From Firmicutes bacterium HGW-Firmicutes-7 (GTDB lineage: Bacteria > Bacillota > Clostridia > Lachnospirales > Vallitaleaceae): DNA of 64,000 nucleotides. This document shows positions 8,654-17,678 of the stretch, one piece after another. The position numbers were made by a program, and so were the translations under genes. Every line of letters starts with the position of its first letter. Position 1 is the first letter of the stretch. The notes under the pieces were generated by a model that ran no database searches, had not been told where the DNA came from, and was given only the letters and a program-made list of their open reading frames with translations. The DNA is taken from assembly GCA_002841375.1 (NCBI GenBank), contig PGZO01000005.1, forward strand, positions 1 through 64,000, given 5' to 3'.

Positions 8654-10060
8654 ATGGTTTTTTCTACGACAGTTTTTCTGTTTCTATTTCTTCCTTGTGT
8701 GCTGATAGGTTATTATAATCCTTTTTTTAAGAGTAGGAACTTTAAAAATATATTTTTGTTTATTGTAAGTATTGGATTCTATGCTTGGGGAGAACCAATT
8801 TACGTATTATTAATGCTATGTTCTATAATTGCTAACTGGTTCTTTGGCGTCATGATTGAAAGAGCGCAAAACAAAAATAAGAACGGACGAGGCAAAGTAT
8901 TACTTATTATAGCTATTCTGTATAATATGGGGTTTTTGTTTGTATTTAAATATCTTATGTTTGTATTGACTAACATAGGGTTGCTATTAAATCGGGATAT
9001 AGCAATGCTAAATATTGCCCTTCCTATTGGCATTTCTTTTTACTCATTTCAAGCGTTGTCCTATGTTATTGATGTATACAGAGGTAATGGTACTGTGCAA
9101 AAGAATCCACTTAATGTGGGTATATATATTGCTTTATTTCCACAGTTAATAGCAGGACCGATTGTCAGGTATAAAACAATAGAAAAGGAAATTATGAACA
9201 GAAAGGAAAATTTTACCGATTTCTCAGATGGTGTAAATCGTTTCCTTAAAGGCTTAGCAAAAAAGGTAATTCTAGCAAATAACCTTGCTTTAGTAGCTGA
9301 CATGAGCTTTGGTATGGTAAGTGAGCTTTCGGTAGTAATGGCATGGTTAGGTGCAATCGCCTATACTATGCAGATATATTTTGATTTCTCAGGTTATTCT
9401 GATATGGCGATCGGACTTGGCAGGATGTTCGGCTTTCATTTTATGGAGAACTTTAATTTTCCTTATTTGGCAAGATCAATTACAGATTTTTGGAGAAGAT
9501 GGCATATATCTTTAGGTAGTTGGTTTAGGGATTATGTATATATACCACTTGGTGGAAACCGAGTTAAAAAGGGTAGGTGGCTATTCAATCTTTGCGTAGT
9601 ATGGTCAGTGACTGGAATTTGGCACGGAGCAAATTGGACATTTATTCTTTGGGGATTTTTATATTTTGTTATTTTGATGGTGGAGAAGTTAACAAATCTT
9701 GAAAAAAAGCTAGGCTGGTTTGGCCATGTTTATACCTTATTCTTTGTAATAATATTATGGATCGTCTTCAGAGCAGAGAATGTTGGCATGGCTTTTTCTT
9801 ATATTCAAGTAATGTTTGGAATTGGCGCATCAAAGGTATGGGATGATTCGGTTTCATTTTGTTTATTGAATTATAAAGCTTACTTAATTTTAGGAGTTTT
9901 ATGTTGCGTACCGCTCAGCAAGGTATTTAATGGATTAACGGTAAGATATAGAAAGGCATCGGATATCATATATGTATTCTCTGTAGTTTTCATTATGTTC
10001 TTTACGATCTCTTATATGGTTAAGAGTGCCTACAATCCATTTATCTATTTCAATTTCTAA
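8654..10060 (+). CDS. MBOAT-family membrane-bound O-acyltransferase (AlgI/DltB type)
   Basis: A polytopic membrane acyltransferase of 468 residues that moves an acyl group across the membrane for O-acylation of an extracellular polymer. Signature blocks are FWRRWHISLGSWFRDYVYIP (His284) and TGIWHGANWTFILWG with the catalytic-type His324. Length and the first motif match the AlgI/PatA group better than DltB. GGGGGT lies about eight bases before ATG 8654. It is followed 12 bases later by a DHHW-family partner, the usual AlgI-AlgJ arrangement. No dltA or dltC is nearby, so D-alanylation is not supported; an acetyl group on a cell-wall or capsular polymer is more likely. Confidence 0.92.
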   Translation: MVFSTTVFLFLFLPCVLIGYYNPFFKSRNFKNIFLFIVSIGFYAWGEPIYVLLMLCSIIANWFFGVMIERAQNKNKNGRGKVLLIIAILYNMGFLFVFKYLMFVLTNIGLLLNRDIAMLNIALPIGISFYSFQALSYVIDVYRGNGTVQKNPLNVGIYIALFPQLIAGPIVRYKTIEKEIMNRKENFTDFSDGVNRFLKGLAKKVILANNLALVADMSFGMVSELSVVMAWLGAIAYTMQIYFDFSGYSDMAIGLGRMFGFHFMENFNFPYLARSITDFWRRWHISLGSWFRDYVYIPLGGNRVKKGRWLFNLCVVWSVTGIWHGANWTFILWGFLYFVILMVEKLTNLEKKLGWFGHVYTLFFVIILWIVFRAENVGMAFSYIQVMFGIGASKVWDDSVSFCLLNYKAYLILGVLCCVPLSKVFNGLTVRYRKASDIIYVFSVVFIMFFTISYMVKSAYNPFIYFNF

Positions 10061-10072
10061 GGAGATGACATT

Positions 10073-11392
10073 ATGAAAGGTACGATAGTAGCTAAAGAAA
10101 TAACAAAAGAAAATGTCATAGCAATTATTTTTTTGCTGCTTATAATATTCTATTTATTAAGTATTTTATTTAATGTTATAAGTGCAAGCTTGCTAGTTAA
10201 GGTATTTGCAAATGAAAATCAAAAAAATACAAGAGCGGTTGAATTCACAAAAGTTGATTGGGAAGCACTTTACCCATTTGAAAATGAAACCAGTATGTTA
10301 ATAAATAGGGATGGAATAAAAAATCTAGATAAAACAGCAGAAATTTTAAAGGATAAAGTTGATAGGTTCTGTACTGAGAAGCTTTTGTTCCGTGTAAATT
10401 TTTTTGAGATGAATACTACAATTAGCAAATTGCTTGATCGAAATATTATTGAAGGCAGTGAAAATGTCGTTAAAATGAAGAATGGCTACTTAACTTACTA
10501 TAATGAATTAGCAGATGTTACTGAGTGTGCGGAACAAGTTATTCGTTTGAAAGAGTATGCTGAAGGCTCAGGTGCAAAATTTCTTTATGTTCAATATCCA
10601 TTTAAAGTAAGCAAGTATGACGACCAGATGCCGGATGGTGTCGAGGATTATTCCAATGAAAATGCAGATAATTTGTTAAAAAAATTACTTGAAGGTGGGG
10701 TAGATACGTATGACTTTAGAGAGACGATTAATAATAAGGGCCTTGACCACTATAGCTTGTTTTTTGAAACAGATCATCATTGGAAGACAGAAACAGGTCT
10801 TTGGGTTGCATCAGAATTGGCAGCGCTTATGAACCAAGATTACGGATATAACATTGACACTTCCATCTATGAACCAAATAATTATGATGTAGAGGTATAT
10901 GAAAATTGGAGTTTGGGAACGCAAGGTAAAAAAGTTGGCTTAAGTTATACAGATCCTGAGAATATTAGTCTCATTACACCTAAGTTTGATACGTCACTAC
11001 AGCTTCAAATACCCTCAAAAAAAGTAAATAATGAGGGCCGATTTGAAGATGTAGTATATAATATGGCTGAGTTTGAACGGATTGATTATTATAAGAGTTC
11101 TCCGTACGACGCCCATTTGTATGAAAATAATGCGGTGAGCTTAATGCATAACAATAAAGTATCTGATGGTAAGAAAATGCTTATTCTTAAGGAATCTTTT
11201 TCCTTAGTGGTGTTACCTTATCTTGCACTAGGAGTAGAGGATATTGAAGTACTTGATGTTCGAAAATTTACTGGTAGTGTAAAGACATATATTAAAGAGA
11301 GTAAACCGAATATGGTGTTAGTTATGTACAATCCATCCTTTATCACTGGATTTGAGGTTGGAGAACATACGCATCTCTTTGATTTGGAATAA
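10073..11392 (+). CDS. DHHW-family (AlgJ/DltD-like) partner of the MBOAT acyltransferase
   Basis: A 439-residue protein with one N-terminal membrane anchor (about 13-42) and an extracellular SGNH-like domain. The family signature FETDHHWKTETG (TDHHW) is clear, and KESFSLVVLPYL near the C-terminus resembles the Ser-containing block of AlgJ/AlgX/DHHW proteins. These proteins take the acyl group delivered by the MBOAT and place it on the polymer. GGAG at 10061-10064 is the ribosome site and the gap to the MBOAT gene is 12 bases, so the two form an operon ended by the terminator at 11450-11490. The polymer acceptor cannot be told from sequence. Confidence 0.88.
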   Translation: MKGTIVAKEITKENVIAIIFLLLIIFYLLSILFNVISASLLVKVFANENQKNTRAVEFTKVDWEALYPFENETSMLINRDGIKNLDKTAEILKDKVDRFCTEKLLFRVNFFEMNTTISKLLDRNIIEGSENVVKMKNGYLTYYNELADVTECAEQVIRLKEYAEGSGAKFLYVQYPFKVSKYDDQMPDGVEDYSNENADNLLKKLLEGGVDTYDFRETINNKGLDHYSLFFETDHHWKTETGLWVASELAALMNQDYGYNIDTSIYEPNNYDVEVYENWSLGTQGKKVGLSYTDPENISLITPKFDTSLQLQIPSKKVNNEGRFEDVVYNMAEFERIDYYKSSPYDAHLYENNAVSLMHNNKVSDGKKMLILKESFSLVVLPYLALGVEDIEVLDVRKFTGSVKTYIKESKPNMVLVMYNPSFITGFEVGEHTHLFDLE

Positions 11393-11449
11393 TTTTTACA
11401 AATAATAATGAGCGATAAGGTAATATCAACTTAACATAGCACAGACACT

Positions 11450-11490
11450 AAAAGTCATCCTGAAAATTAACTTACCAGATGACTTTTTTT
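11450..11490 (+). terminator. Terminator of the MBOAT-DHHW operon
   Basis: AAAAGTCATC (11450-11459) pairs with GATGACTTTT (11478-11487) and runs into a T-run through 11490. Confidence 0.85.
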
Positions 11491-11530
11491 AAAATATAAG
11501 TAATTGTAACCTCTAGTACTGACCTTAGTA

Positions 11531-11563
11531 AAGAGATGCGCTACCACTAAGTTTTATGCATAT
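11531..11563 (-). other. tRNA-D-arm-like remnant
   Basis: GAGATGCGCTACCACTAAG followed by ATGCATAT resembles the 5' half plus upstream bases of the tRNA-Gly genes at 21833 and 25119 on the minus strand. The acceptor stem and T arm are not recognisable. Probably a decayed tRNA fragment or chance resemblance. Confidence 0.25.
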
Positions 11564-11593
11564 GTTGGGTAATAAAAATGCTTATTAATCAGA

Positions 11594-11622
11594 TTGACGG
11601 TTATATATTAGAGTGGTATAAT
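11594..11622 (+). promoter_or_regulatory. Promoter of the LTA-synthase-like gene
   Basis: TTGACG (11594-11599), 17 bp, TATAAT (11617-11622), about 50 bases before the ATG at 11670. Confidence 0.75.
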
Positions 11623-11669
11623 TGTGCTGATATTATTATAATGAATTACCGAAGGAAAGTGAGTTAAAT

Positions 11670-13814
11670 ATGTTTTTTAAGATAAAGACTGCTGTAAGTA
11701 AGAGATTTAAACCTATGATAACTTATATAGAAACAAAAATGAAACAACTCAATAAGCATCCGATTTTGCAATTGCTTATATTTTCTGTAGTGTTAATTTT
11801 TATGTTAGAGATGCTAAGTCGACGCTCAATTTTTAAAGGATTAAGTTTCATAATAGCAAATCCATTAATGTTTATATTTAATATGTTGATCATTTTATTA
11901 ACACTATCTGTAACAATGATGTTCTCTAGAAAAAGTTTTTTACTTATATTGATTATGACATTATGGTTTGGACTTGGCTTGATAAATTCTGTCTTATTGG
12001 GGTTTCGTACGACACCCTTAGCAGCAATAGACTTTTATATATTAAAATCAGTATTTGGAATTATACATATATATCTTAACACTTTTCAAATTATTTTAAT
12101 TTTGTTGAGTGTGGGTGTTGTTATATTCGCAATGGTTTTATTATGGAAGAAATTACCGAAGAATAAAGTTCAATTTAAAGTGCCTTTAATTTCTTTGTGT
12201 GTTACTGTTGTTTTGATATTTATGGTGTCAACCATTTCTTTTAAAGTAAGTGCACTATCGACTAACTTTGCTAATCTTGCAGAGGCATATTCAGAATATG
12301 GGTTTGCGTATTGCTTTACTGCCAGCTTATTTGATCGTGGAATAAATAAACCTGAAGCGTACTCAGAAGAAAAAATTGAGACTGTTTTTAAAATAATTGA
12401 AAGTGAGCCAGATAATAAAACCTATAATTTAGAAAGTGGAAATATCTCTAAAGCCAAACCTAACATTATTATGGTTCAATTAGAGTCCTTTTTTGATGTA
12501 AATCTGTTGGAGGATTTTACTTTTTCGGAAAATCCGATACCTAATTTTACTCAATTGAAAAAGGCGTATTCTTCAGGCTATCTTACTGTTCCTTCTATTG
12601 GAGCGGGTACTGCAAATACAGAATTTGAAATAATAACAGGTATGAATATTGAACATTTTGGTGTTGGTGAATATCCTTACAAAACTATTTTACGTACTAC
12701 TACATGCGAAAGTATTAATTATAATTTAGACCAGCGTGGGTATCATAGCCATGCCATTCATAATAACTCAGGAACTTTTTATGATCGAAATAAAGTCTTT
12801 CAAAAATTGGGTTTTGACAGCTATAGTTCAATTGAATATATGAACAATGTTGAGTATAATCCTCTTGGATGGGCAAAAGATAAAATATTAACAACTGAAA
12901 TTCTTAAAGCCCTGAAGGCTAGAGACACGCATGATTTTATTTATGCAATCTCGGTACAACCTCATGGGAAATATCCAGAGACGATTGTTGATGAAAATCA
13001 AATGATTAAAGCGTTTGCAAAATCAAATAATAAACAGCTTAACGATGCTGATTACGTTGAAGGAAGTGATTCAAAAAACAGCATGCTGAAGGAAAGTAAT
13101 TCAGAAGAAACTGAACAAGAAATAAATGACACAGACGAAGGTTATATGAATGGGTTAGATTATTTTATTAACCAGCTCGCTGAAACTGATAAATTTGTAG
13201 GAGAGTTGATTGATGAGATATCTGCTTATAATGAACCAACGGTAGTAATCATTTATGGTGATCATTTACCATCAATGTCTTTTGAAAATGGTGATTTAGC
13301 AAATAATAATAAATTTCAAACTGAATATATTTTATGGAGCAATTTTCCAATGGAGCAAGTTAATCGTGATTTAAAGGCATATCAACTCAGTGCTTATATT
13401 ATGGAACGGTTAGGTTATGATGAAGGTATTTTAACAAAATTTCACCAAAGATATGAAGGCGAACCTGATTATCAAGAAGAACTTGAGATTTTGCAATATG
13501 ATATGCTCTATGGAGATAAAAATGTTTTTAAAGGAGAAAACCCTTACATAGAGAAAACGCTTCAGATGGGTGTTTTTGAAATTGTGATAACGAACGTCAT
13601 AGAAAAAGGTGAAGTAACATTCATAGAAGGTGAGAATTTTACACCATGGAGTGTTGTTTATGTTGATGATAAACCAACAGAAACGCTATTTATTGATGAA
13701 AAAACGTTGATTGTACCTTATGAACAACTCTCTAATGAAGTTATTTATGTAGCACAAGTGAGTGATAATGATAAAATTCTTAGTCAAAGCAAAGAATGGA
13801 AGTTACTCTATTAA
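11670..13814 (+). CDS. LTA synthase family sulfatase-fold glycerophosphate (or phosphoglycosyl) transferase
   Basis: A 714-residue membrane enzyme. About five N-terminal transmembrane segments (to about residue 190) precede an extracellular alkaline-phosphatase-like domain. Metal and catalytic elements: MVQLESFFD (Glu ligand), the nucleophile loop GAGTANTEFE with Thr314 at the place of the LtaS catalytic threonine, and YGDHLP. An acidic low-complexity insert lies at about 450-490. The last 90 residues (about 622-714) form a separate beta-rich segment resembling a TIG/IPT domain (FIEGENFTPWSVVYVDD), unusual for LtaS. It likely builds or decorates a polyglycerol-phosphate-type polymer. It is monocistronic with its own promoter. 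Confidence 0.88.
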   Translation: MFFKIKTAVSKRFKPMITYIETKMKQLNKHPILQLLIFSVVLIFMLEMLSRRSIFKGLSFIIANPLMFIFNMLIILLTLSVTMMFSRKSFLLILIMTLWFGLGLINSVLLGFRTTPLAAIDFYILKSVFGIIHIYLNTFQIILILLSVGVVIFAMVLLWKKLPKNKVQFKVPLISLCVTVVLIFMVSTISFKVSALSTNFANLAEAYSEYGFAYCFTASLFDRGINKPEAYSEEKIETVFKIIESEPDNKTYNLESGNISKAKPNIIMVQLESFFDVNLLEDFTFSENPIPNFTQLKKAYSSGYLTVPSIGAGTANTEFEIITGMNIEHFGVGEYPYKTILRTTTCESINYNLDQRGYHSHAIHNNSGTFYDRNKVFQKLGFDSYSSIEYMNNVEYNPLGWAKDKILTTEILKALKARDTHDFIYAISVQPHGKYPETIVDENQMIKAFAKSNNKQLNDADYVEGSDSKNSMLKESNSEETEQEINDTDEGYMNGLDYFINQLAETDKFVGELIDEISAYNEPTVVIIYGDHLPSMSFENGDLANNNKFQTEYILWSNFPMEQVNRDLKAYQLSAYIMERLGYDEGILTKFHQRYEGEPDYQEELEILQYDMLYGDKNVFKGENPYIEKTLQMGVFEIVITNVIEKGEVTFIEGENFTPWSVVYVDDKPTETLFIDEKTLIVPYEQLSNEVIYVAQVSDNDKILSQSKEWKLLY

Positions 13815-14028
13815 ACGTGATCAACAATTATCGAGGTATTAGTTTGTTACTTTATATGAATAATAGGTAGGGTGGGTTTAATGGAGAAAGTTGATATATA
13901 TATAGGTGTTTTAAAAACCTACCCAATTAAAGGACTCCTTGCCGAATTATATTCCTAAAACATAAGTACACAATATGCAGAATTACTTGAACGGTATGTT
14001 AATGAAATTGCAGACAAAACAAATATTT
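13815..14028 (+). other. Gap with a broken short reading frame
   Basis: ATG 13880 opens a 25-codon frame (ends MEKVDIYIGVLKTYPIKG then LLAELYS) stopped by TAA 13955-13957. The same frame reopens briefly and stops again at 13988. I do not recognise it. It may be debris of an inserted or deleted gene. Confidence 0.3.
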
Positions 14029-14145
14029 AAATCCACCTCTTAATTTTTAGAGGTGGATTTCTTTTGAAAATCTTTTATTTTTCTTTTGTATTTCTTTTAT
14101 TAAAACTAAAATATATTTAAATCCTTTCTGTTATGATTATATTAT
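14029..14145 (+). repeat. Regulatory block copy A: terminator hairpin, four 11-bp-phased CTTTT boxes and a -10 element
   Basis: AAATCCACCTCT (14029-14040) pairs with AGAGGTGGATTT (14049-14060) and enters T-rich sequence, forming a terminator. CTTTT then recurs at 14061, 14072, 14083 and 14094, an exact 11-bp period. A TATGAT (14132-14137) or TATATT (14138-14143) -10 follows with no consensus -35. Period and placement match direct-repeat sites of PhoB/OmpR-family regulators, and one is encoded in the cassette downstream. A second copy lies at 19711-19820. Confidence 0.75.
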
Positions 14146-14285
14146 GGTTTGGGAGATGTTTTTAAGTTATTTTGTAGGAACTAGACAAATGACTTGGAAA
14201 ACCTGCATTCCAATTTTGCGAGAAAACCAATATCAATTGCTTTTTAATCAAAGCATTAAATTAAAAATAAAAAGGATGATTAATC

Positions 14286-15320
14286 ATGAAGTATATTACA
14301 TTTGTAGTTCCAAGTTATAATTCTGAAGCGTATTTAGAGAGATGTATTAAATCTCTTTTGCCGGGTGGTGAAGATGTAGAAATTATTATTGTAAATGATG
14401 GTTCTACAGACAACACTGGAAAAATGGCAGATATGTATGCAAGTCTTTTTCCAAATATTGTGCAAGCTATACATAAAGAAAATGGGGGTCATGGTTCGGG
14501 TGTAAATGTCGGAATAGAACGAGCAAGCGGAATTTATCTTAAAGTTGTAGATTCTGATGATTGGGTGGACGAAGGAAGTTATTTAATACTACTTAATAAG
14601 ATTAAAGAGATAGTGGAATATAGCGATACGACAATCGATTTGTTTGTTTCTAACTATGTGTATAATCGCTTGGATCAAGGTGTTTTTCATCAAATTAATT
14701 ATAGAAATGTATTTGATTCGAACGAGATTTCTACATGGGATGATATAAAGTACTTTACCGTATCACAATATTTTGTAATGCATTCACTGACATTCAGAAC
14801 AGACATTCTTCGAGCGGCAGGCGTAAAGTTGCCGGAACATACATTCTATGTTGATAATATTTTTGCGTATCAACCTTTACCTTATGTAAAAAAGCTGATG
14901 TATCTTGATATAGATTTTTATCAGTATTATATAGGAAGAGAAGACCAGTCGGTAAATGAAAAGTCCATGATAAAAAGAATTGATCAACAGTTTACTGTGA
15001 CAAGAATAGTTTTGAACAGTTATAACATAAAAGAAATAAAAGAAATAAAAAAAAGGTCTCCGAAAATTGCAAAGTATATGATGCGACATATATCCATTTT
15101 AATATTAGTCACTTCCATTTTATGTTCTTTGTCAAACTCTAATGAGTACAAATCTGAAATGAAAAAACTATGGATAGAACTTAGAAATATAGATAAATCG
15201 CTTTATAAGCAGGTTAAATATTTTTCACTCAATGTAGTCTCTACACTGCCAGAGCCTATATCCAAGAAAGTATCAATTTCTTGTTACCGTTTTGCCAAGA
15301 GAAAGTATATGTTCTCATAG
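14286..15320 (+). CDS. Family 2 glycosyltransferase
   Basis: A 344-residue GT-A enzyme, probably on the cytoplasmic membrane face. The N-terminal half has the nucleotide-sugar fold: TFVVPSYNSEAYLERCI, IIIVNDGSTDNT (about 33-44), KENGGHGSGVNVGI and the metal-binding DSDD (89-92). The C-terminal third carries a hydrophobic helix near residue 268-285 (SILILVTSILCSL). It opens a tight set with a flippase-like protein (11-base gap) and UDP-galactopyranose mutase, so galactofuranose or a related sugar is a candidate donor; this is inference. Expression is probably from the CTTTT-box promoter block upstream. Confidence 0.9.
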   Translation: MKYITFVVPSYNSEAYLERCIKSLLPGGEDVEIIIVNDGSTDNTGKMADMYASLFPNIVQAIHKENGGHGSGVNVGIERASGIYLKVVDSDDWVDEGSYLILLNKIKEIVEYSDTTIDLFVSNYVYNRLDQGVFHQINYRNVFDSNEISTWDDIKYFTVSQYFVMHSLTFRTDILRAAGVKLPEHTFYVDNIFAYQPLPYVKKLMYLDIDFYQYYIGREDQSVNEKSMIKRIDQQFTVTRIVLNSYNIKEIKEIKKRSPKIAKYMMRHISILILVTSILCSLSNSNEYKSEMKKLWIELRNIDKSLYKQVKYFSLNVVSTLPEPISKKVSISCYRFAKRKYMFS

Positions 15321-15331
15321 AAGGAGATTAA

Positions 15332-16378
15332 ATGAAAATATTTACTTTTTTAAAAAAACATAAGCCATTTGTGAATGGGCTACTATTTTTAACGGTAGCC
15401 TTTCTTACAGGCTATACAATATTTTTTGGAAACAACATATCTGATTTAATAAAAAGCATGAGTAATGTATCTTTATTTTGGCGTCTCCTTTGTGTTGTAG
15501 CTGTGCTGCTATTTATAGGTGTTGAAAGTTTTATATTATGGATACTTCTAAAGCAAAAAGATAAAAAGCTATCTATCTTTAAATGCTTAAAATACGCATT
15601 TGTCGGGTATTTTTATTCAGGAATAACGCCTTCTGCCACAGGTGGACAACCGGTACAGCTCTATTATATGATAAAAGATGGAAATGGCACTGATAAAAGT
15701 ACAGTAACACTTTTGTCCATGGCACTTTTTTACAAACTAATTATGGTTATTATGGGAGTATCATTACTTATTTTTTTCTCAAATGGTATTACAGCGTACT
15801 TAGATGTTTATGTATGGGTATATTATTTAGGTTTGACATTAAATGTTTTAATTCTTTTTGTGATACTCACTTTTATGTTAATACCTGAAAAAACAAAATC
15901 TATTATCCTTAAATTGGTGCAATTACTAATGAACATTAAAGTGTTAAAAGAGAACAACTATCGCAAGGAAAAAATCGATTCATTTATTACAGGATATAAA
16001 AATTCGGTAGATTTTTTGTTTCAAAATAAGTTCAAAATGGGCGTGTTAACTTTATTGACATTTATTCAAAGATCATCACTTTTGTTTGTTCCCGTTTTTA
16101 TTTATTTAGGATTGCATTTGAAAGATACAAGTCTTTTTACCATACTTTGCATCCAAGCTGCAATCTATGTGGCAGTAGATATGTTACCAATACCTGGAGC
16201 TCAAGGTATAACAGAACTTATATATATAAGTGCTTTCGGAAGTATATTTACAGAACAATATTTGACTACTTCAATGATTATTACAAGAAGTGTAAGTTTT
16301 TATCTACCCTTACTTATTGGAATGATTGTTGTAATATTTAATGGGAAATTTAGAAAAAAACAGGAGGTTGTTATATGA
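15332..16378 (+). CDS. Lysylphosphatidylglycerol synthase TM-region/flippase-like membrane protein (UPF0104)
   Basis: A 348-residue polytopic membrane protein with about eight segments, matching the N-terminal flippase-like region of MprF (family also called UPF0104). The hallmark stretch GITPSATGGQPVQLYYM (about 91-107) and PIPGAQGITELI near the C-terminus are conserved. It has no MprF synthase domain, so it does not add lysine. Such stand-alone proteins sit beside glycosyltransferases and are thought to move lipid-linked intermediates. AGGAG precedes the ATG. Its TGA overlaps the glf start (ATGA at 16375), implying translational coupling. Confidence 0.88.
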   Translation: MKIFTFLKKHKPFVNGLLFLTVAFLTGYTIFFGNNISDLIKSMSNVSLFWRLLCVVAVLLFIGVESFILWILLKQKDKKLSIFKCLKYAFVGYFYSGITPSATGGQPVQLYYMIKDGNGTDKSTVTLLSMALFYKLIMVIMGVSLLIFFSNGITAYLDVYVWVYYLGLTLNVLILFVILTFMLIPEKTKSIILKLVQLLMNIKVLKENNYRKEKIDSFITGYKNSVDFLFQNKFKMGVLTLLTFIQRSSLLFVPVFIYLGLHLKDTSLFTILCIQAAIYVAVDMLPIPGAQGITELIYISAFGSIFTEQYLTTSMIITRSVSFYLPLLIGMIVVIFNGKFRKKQEVVI

Positions 16379-17472
16379 AAAAATTTGATTATTTAATAGT
16401 AGGAGCAGGATTATTTGGCTGTGTATTTGCCAATGAAATGACAAGAAGAGGTAAAAAATGCTTAGTGATAGAAAAACGCAATCACATAGGCGGAAACATT
16501 TATACTGAAAATATTGAGAATATCAATGTACATAAATATGGTGCTCATATTTTCCATACATCAAATAAAAAAATATGGGATTATATCAACCAGTTTGCTG
16601 ACTTTAATCACTACATTAATAGTCCTCTTGCTAATTATAAGGGCGAAATATACAATCTTCCATTTAATATGAACACATTTAACAAAATGTGGGGAGTTAT
16701 TACTCCTGCTGAAGCTAGAGAAAAAATAAGAGAGCAATCATGTCAAATTGAGGAGCATCCCAAAAATCTTGAGGAAATGGCGGTTTCCCTTGTTGGTAAA
16801 GATATATATGAAAAATTAATAGAAGGATATACTGAGAAACAATGGGGACGAAATTGCAAAGAGCTTCCACCATTTATTATTAAAAGATTACCTGTAAGGT
16901 TTGAATATGATAACAATTATTTTAATGATATCTATCAAGGCATTCCTATCGGTGGATATACACAAATCTGCGAAAAAATGTTAGAGGGTACAGAAGTACA
17001 ACTTTCCGTAGATTACTTCGACCAAAAAGAGCATTTTGACAGTTTGGCAAAAACTGTTGTATATACTGGAACCATAGATAGATATTTTGATTACTGTTAC
17101 GGACCATTACAGTACAGAAGTATTAGATTTGAAAACAGGATTTTAAATATACCAGATAATTTTCAAGGTAATGCTGTTATAAATTATACGCATAGAGATA
17201 TTCCGTATACTCGCATTATCGAACACAAACATTTTGAGTTTGGAAAACAAGAAAAAACAGTAATTAGTTATGAGTACAGCGATGAATGGAATATTGACAA
17301 AGAGCCTTATTATCCGATAAATGACACATTCAACAATGACCAGTATGCGAAATATAGCGACCTCGTTGAAAAGGAAACTAATATAATTTTTGGTGGAAGA
17401 TTGGGAAGTTACAAATATTATGATATGGATAAAGTGATTGAGTCAGTATTAAATGTAACAGACAATTTATAA
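16375..17472 (+). CDS. glf: UDP-galactopyranose mutase
   Basis: Converts UDP-galactopyranose to UDP-galactofuranose; FAD dependent, cytoplasmic. The 365-residue length is normal. The N-terminal dinucleotide fold is YLIVGAGLFGCVFANEM followed by EKRNHIGGN. Other family blocks are present: YGAHIFHT, GYTEKQWG, LPVRFEYDNNYF, GTIDRYFDY and the C-terminal GRLGSYKYYDMD. It overlaps the flippase-like gene by four bases. It implies that the organism makes a galactofuranose-containing surface glycan, with the neighbouring glycosyltransferase and membrane protein as candidates for assembly and export. Confidence 0.96.
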   Translation: MKKFDYLIVGAGLFGCVFANEMTRRGKKCLVIEKRNHIGGNIYTENIENINVHKYGAHIFHTSNKKIWDYINQFADFNHYINSPLANYKGEIYNLPFNMNTFNKMWGVITPAEAREKIREQSCQIEEHPKNLEEMAVSLVGKDIYEKLIEGYTEKQWGRNCKELPPFIIKRLPVRFEYDNNYFNDIYQGIPIGGYTQICEKMLEGTEVQLSVDYFDQKEHFDSLAKTVVYTGTIDRYFDYCYGPLQYRSIRFENRILNIPDNFQGNAVINYTHRDIPYTRIIEHKHFEFGKQEKTVISYEYSDEWNIDKEPYYPINDTFNNDQYAKYSDLVEKETNIIFGGRLGSYKYYDMDKVIESVLNVTDNL

Positions 17473-17530
17473 CTTTCGAGTTTGCTCTAAATTGATCAAT
17501 ATAAAGTTTAAATTTAAGGTAAGAAGGGAT

Positions 17531-17650
17531 ATGTTAAAAATGAAATATATAAATGAATTTAATGAAGTAATTGCAGATCTTATGTTTACTGTGATAAAAT
17601 CTAACATGAGTTTCCGAATGGTTTGCAAAAAATATGGTCGTGTAGTGTAA
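17531..17650 (+). CDS. Small hypothetical protein, 39 aa
   Basis: ATG 17531 has the purine-rich AAGAAGGGAT just upstream and opens 39 codons ending in SFRMVCKKYGRVV, stop 17648-17650. It lies between glf and the response regulator and is in the same direction. I recognise no family. It could be a genuine small protein of the operon or a remnant. Confidence 0.35.
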   Translation: MLKMKYINEFNEVIADLMFTVIKSNMSFRMVCKKYGRVV

Positions 17651-17678
17651 AGAATCATGAATGACTGGAGGTTATCCC

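Noticed and set aside
8654-11392. dltB/dltD for D-alanylation of teichoic acid.
   Set aside because: No dltA or dltC nearby, and the protein motifs and lengths fit the AlgI/DHHW type better.
11531-11563. Third tRNA-Gly gene.
   Set aside because: Only the D-arm region resembles the tRNA; acceptor and T arms cannot be formed.
13880-13957. 25-codon frame as a functional peptide gene.
   Set aside because: Weak ribosome site, stop codons soon after, and no recognisable homology; read as debris.
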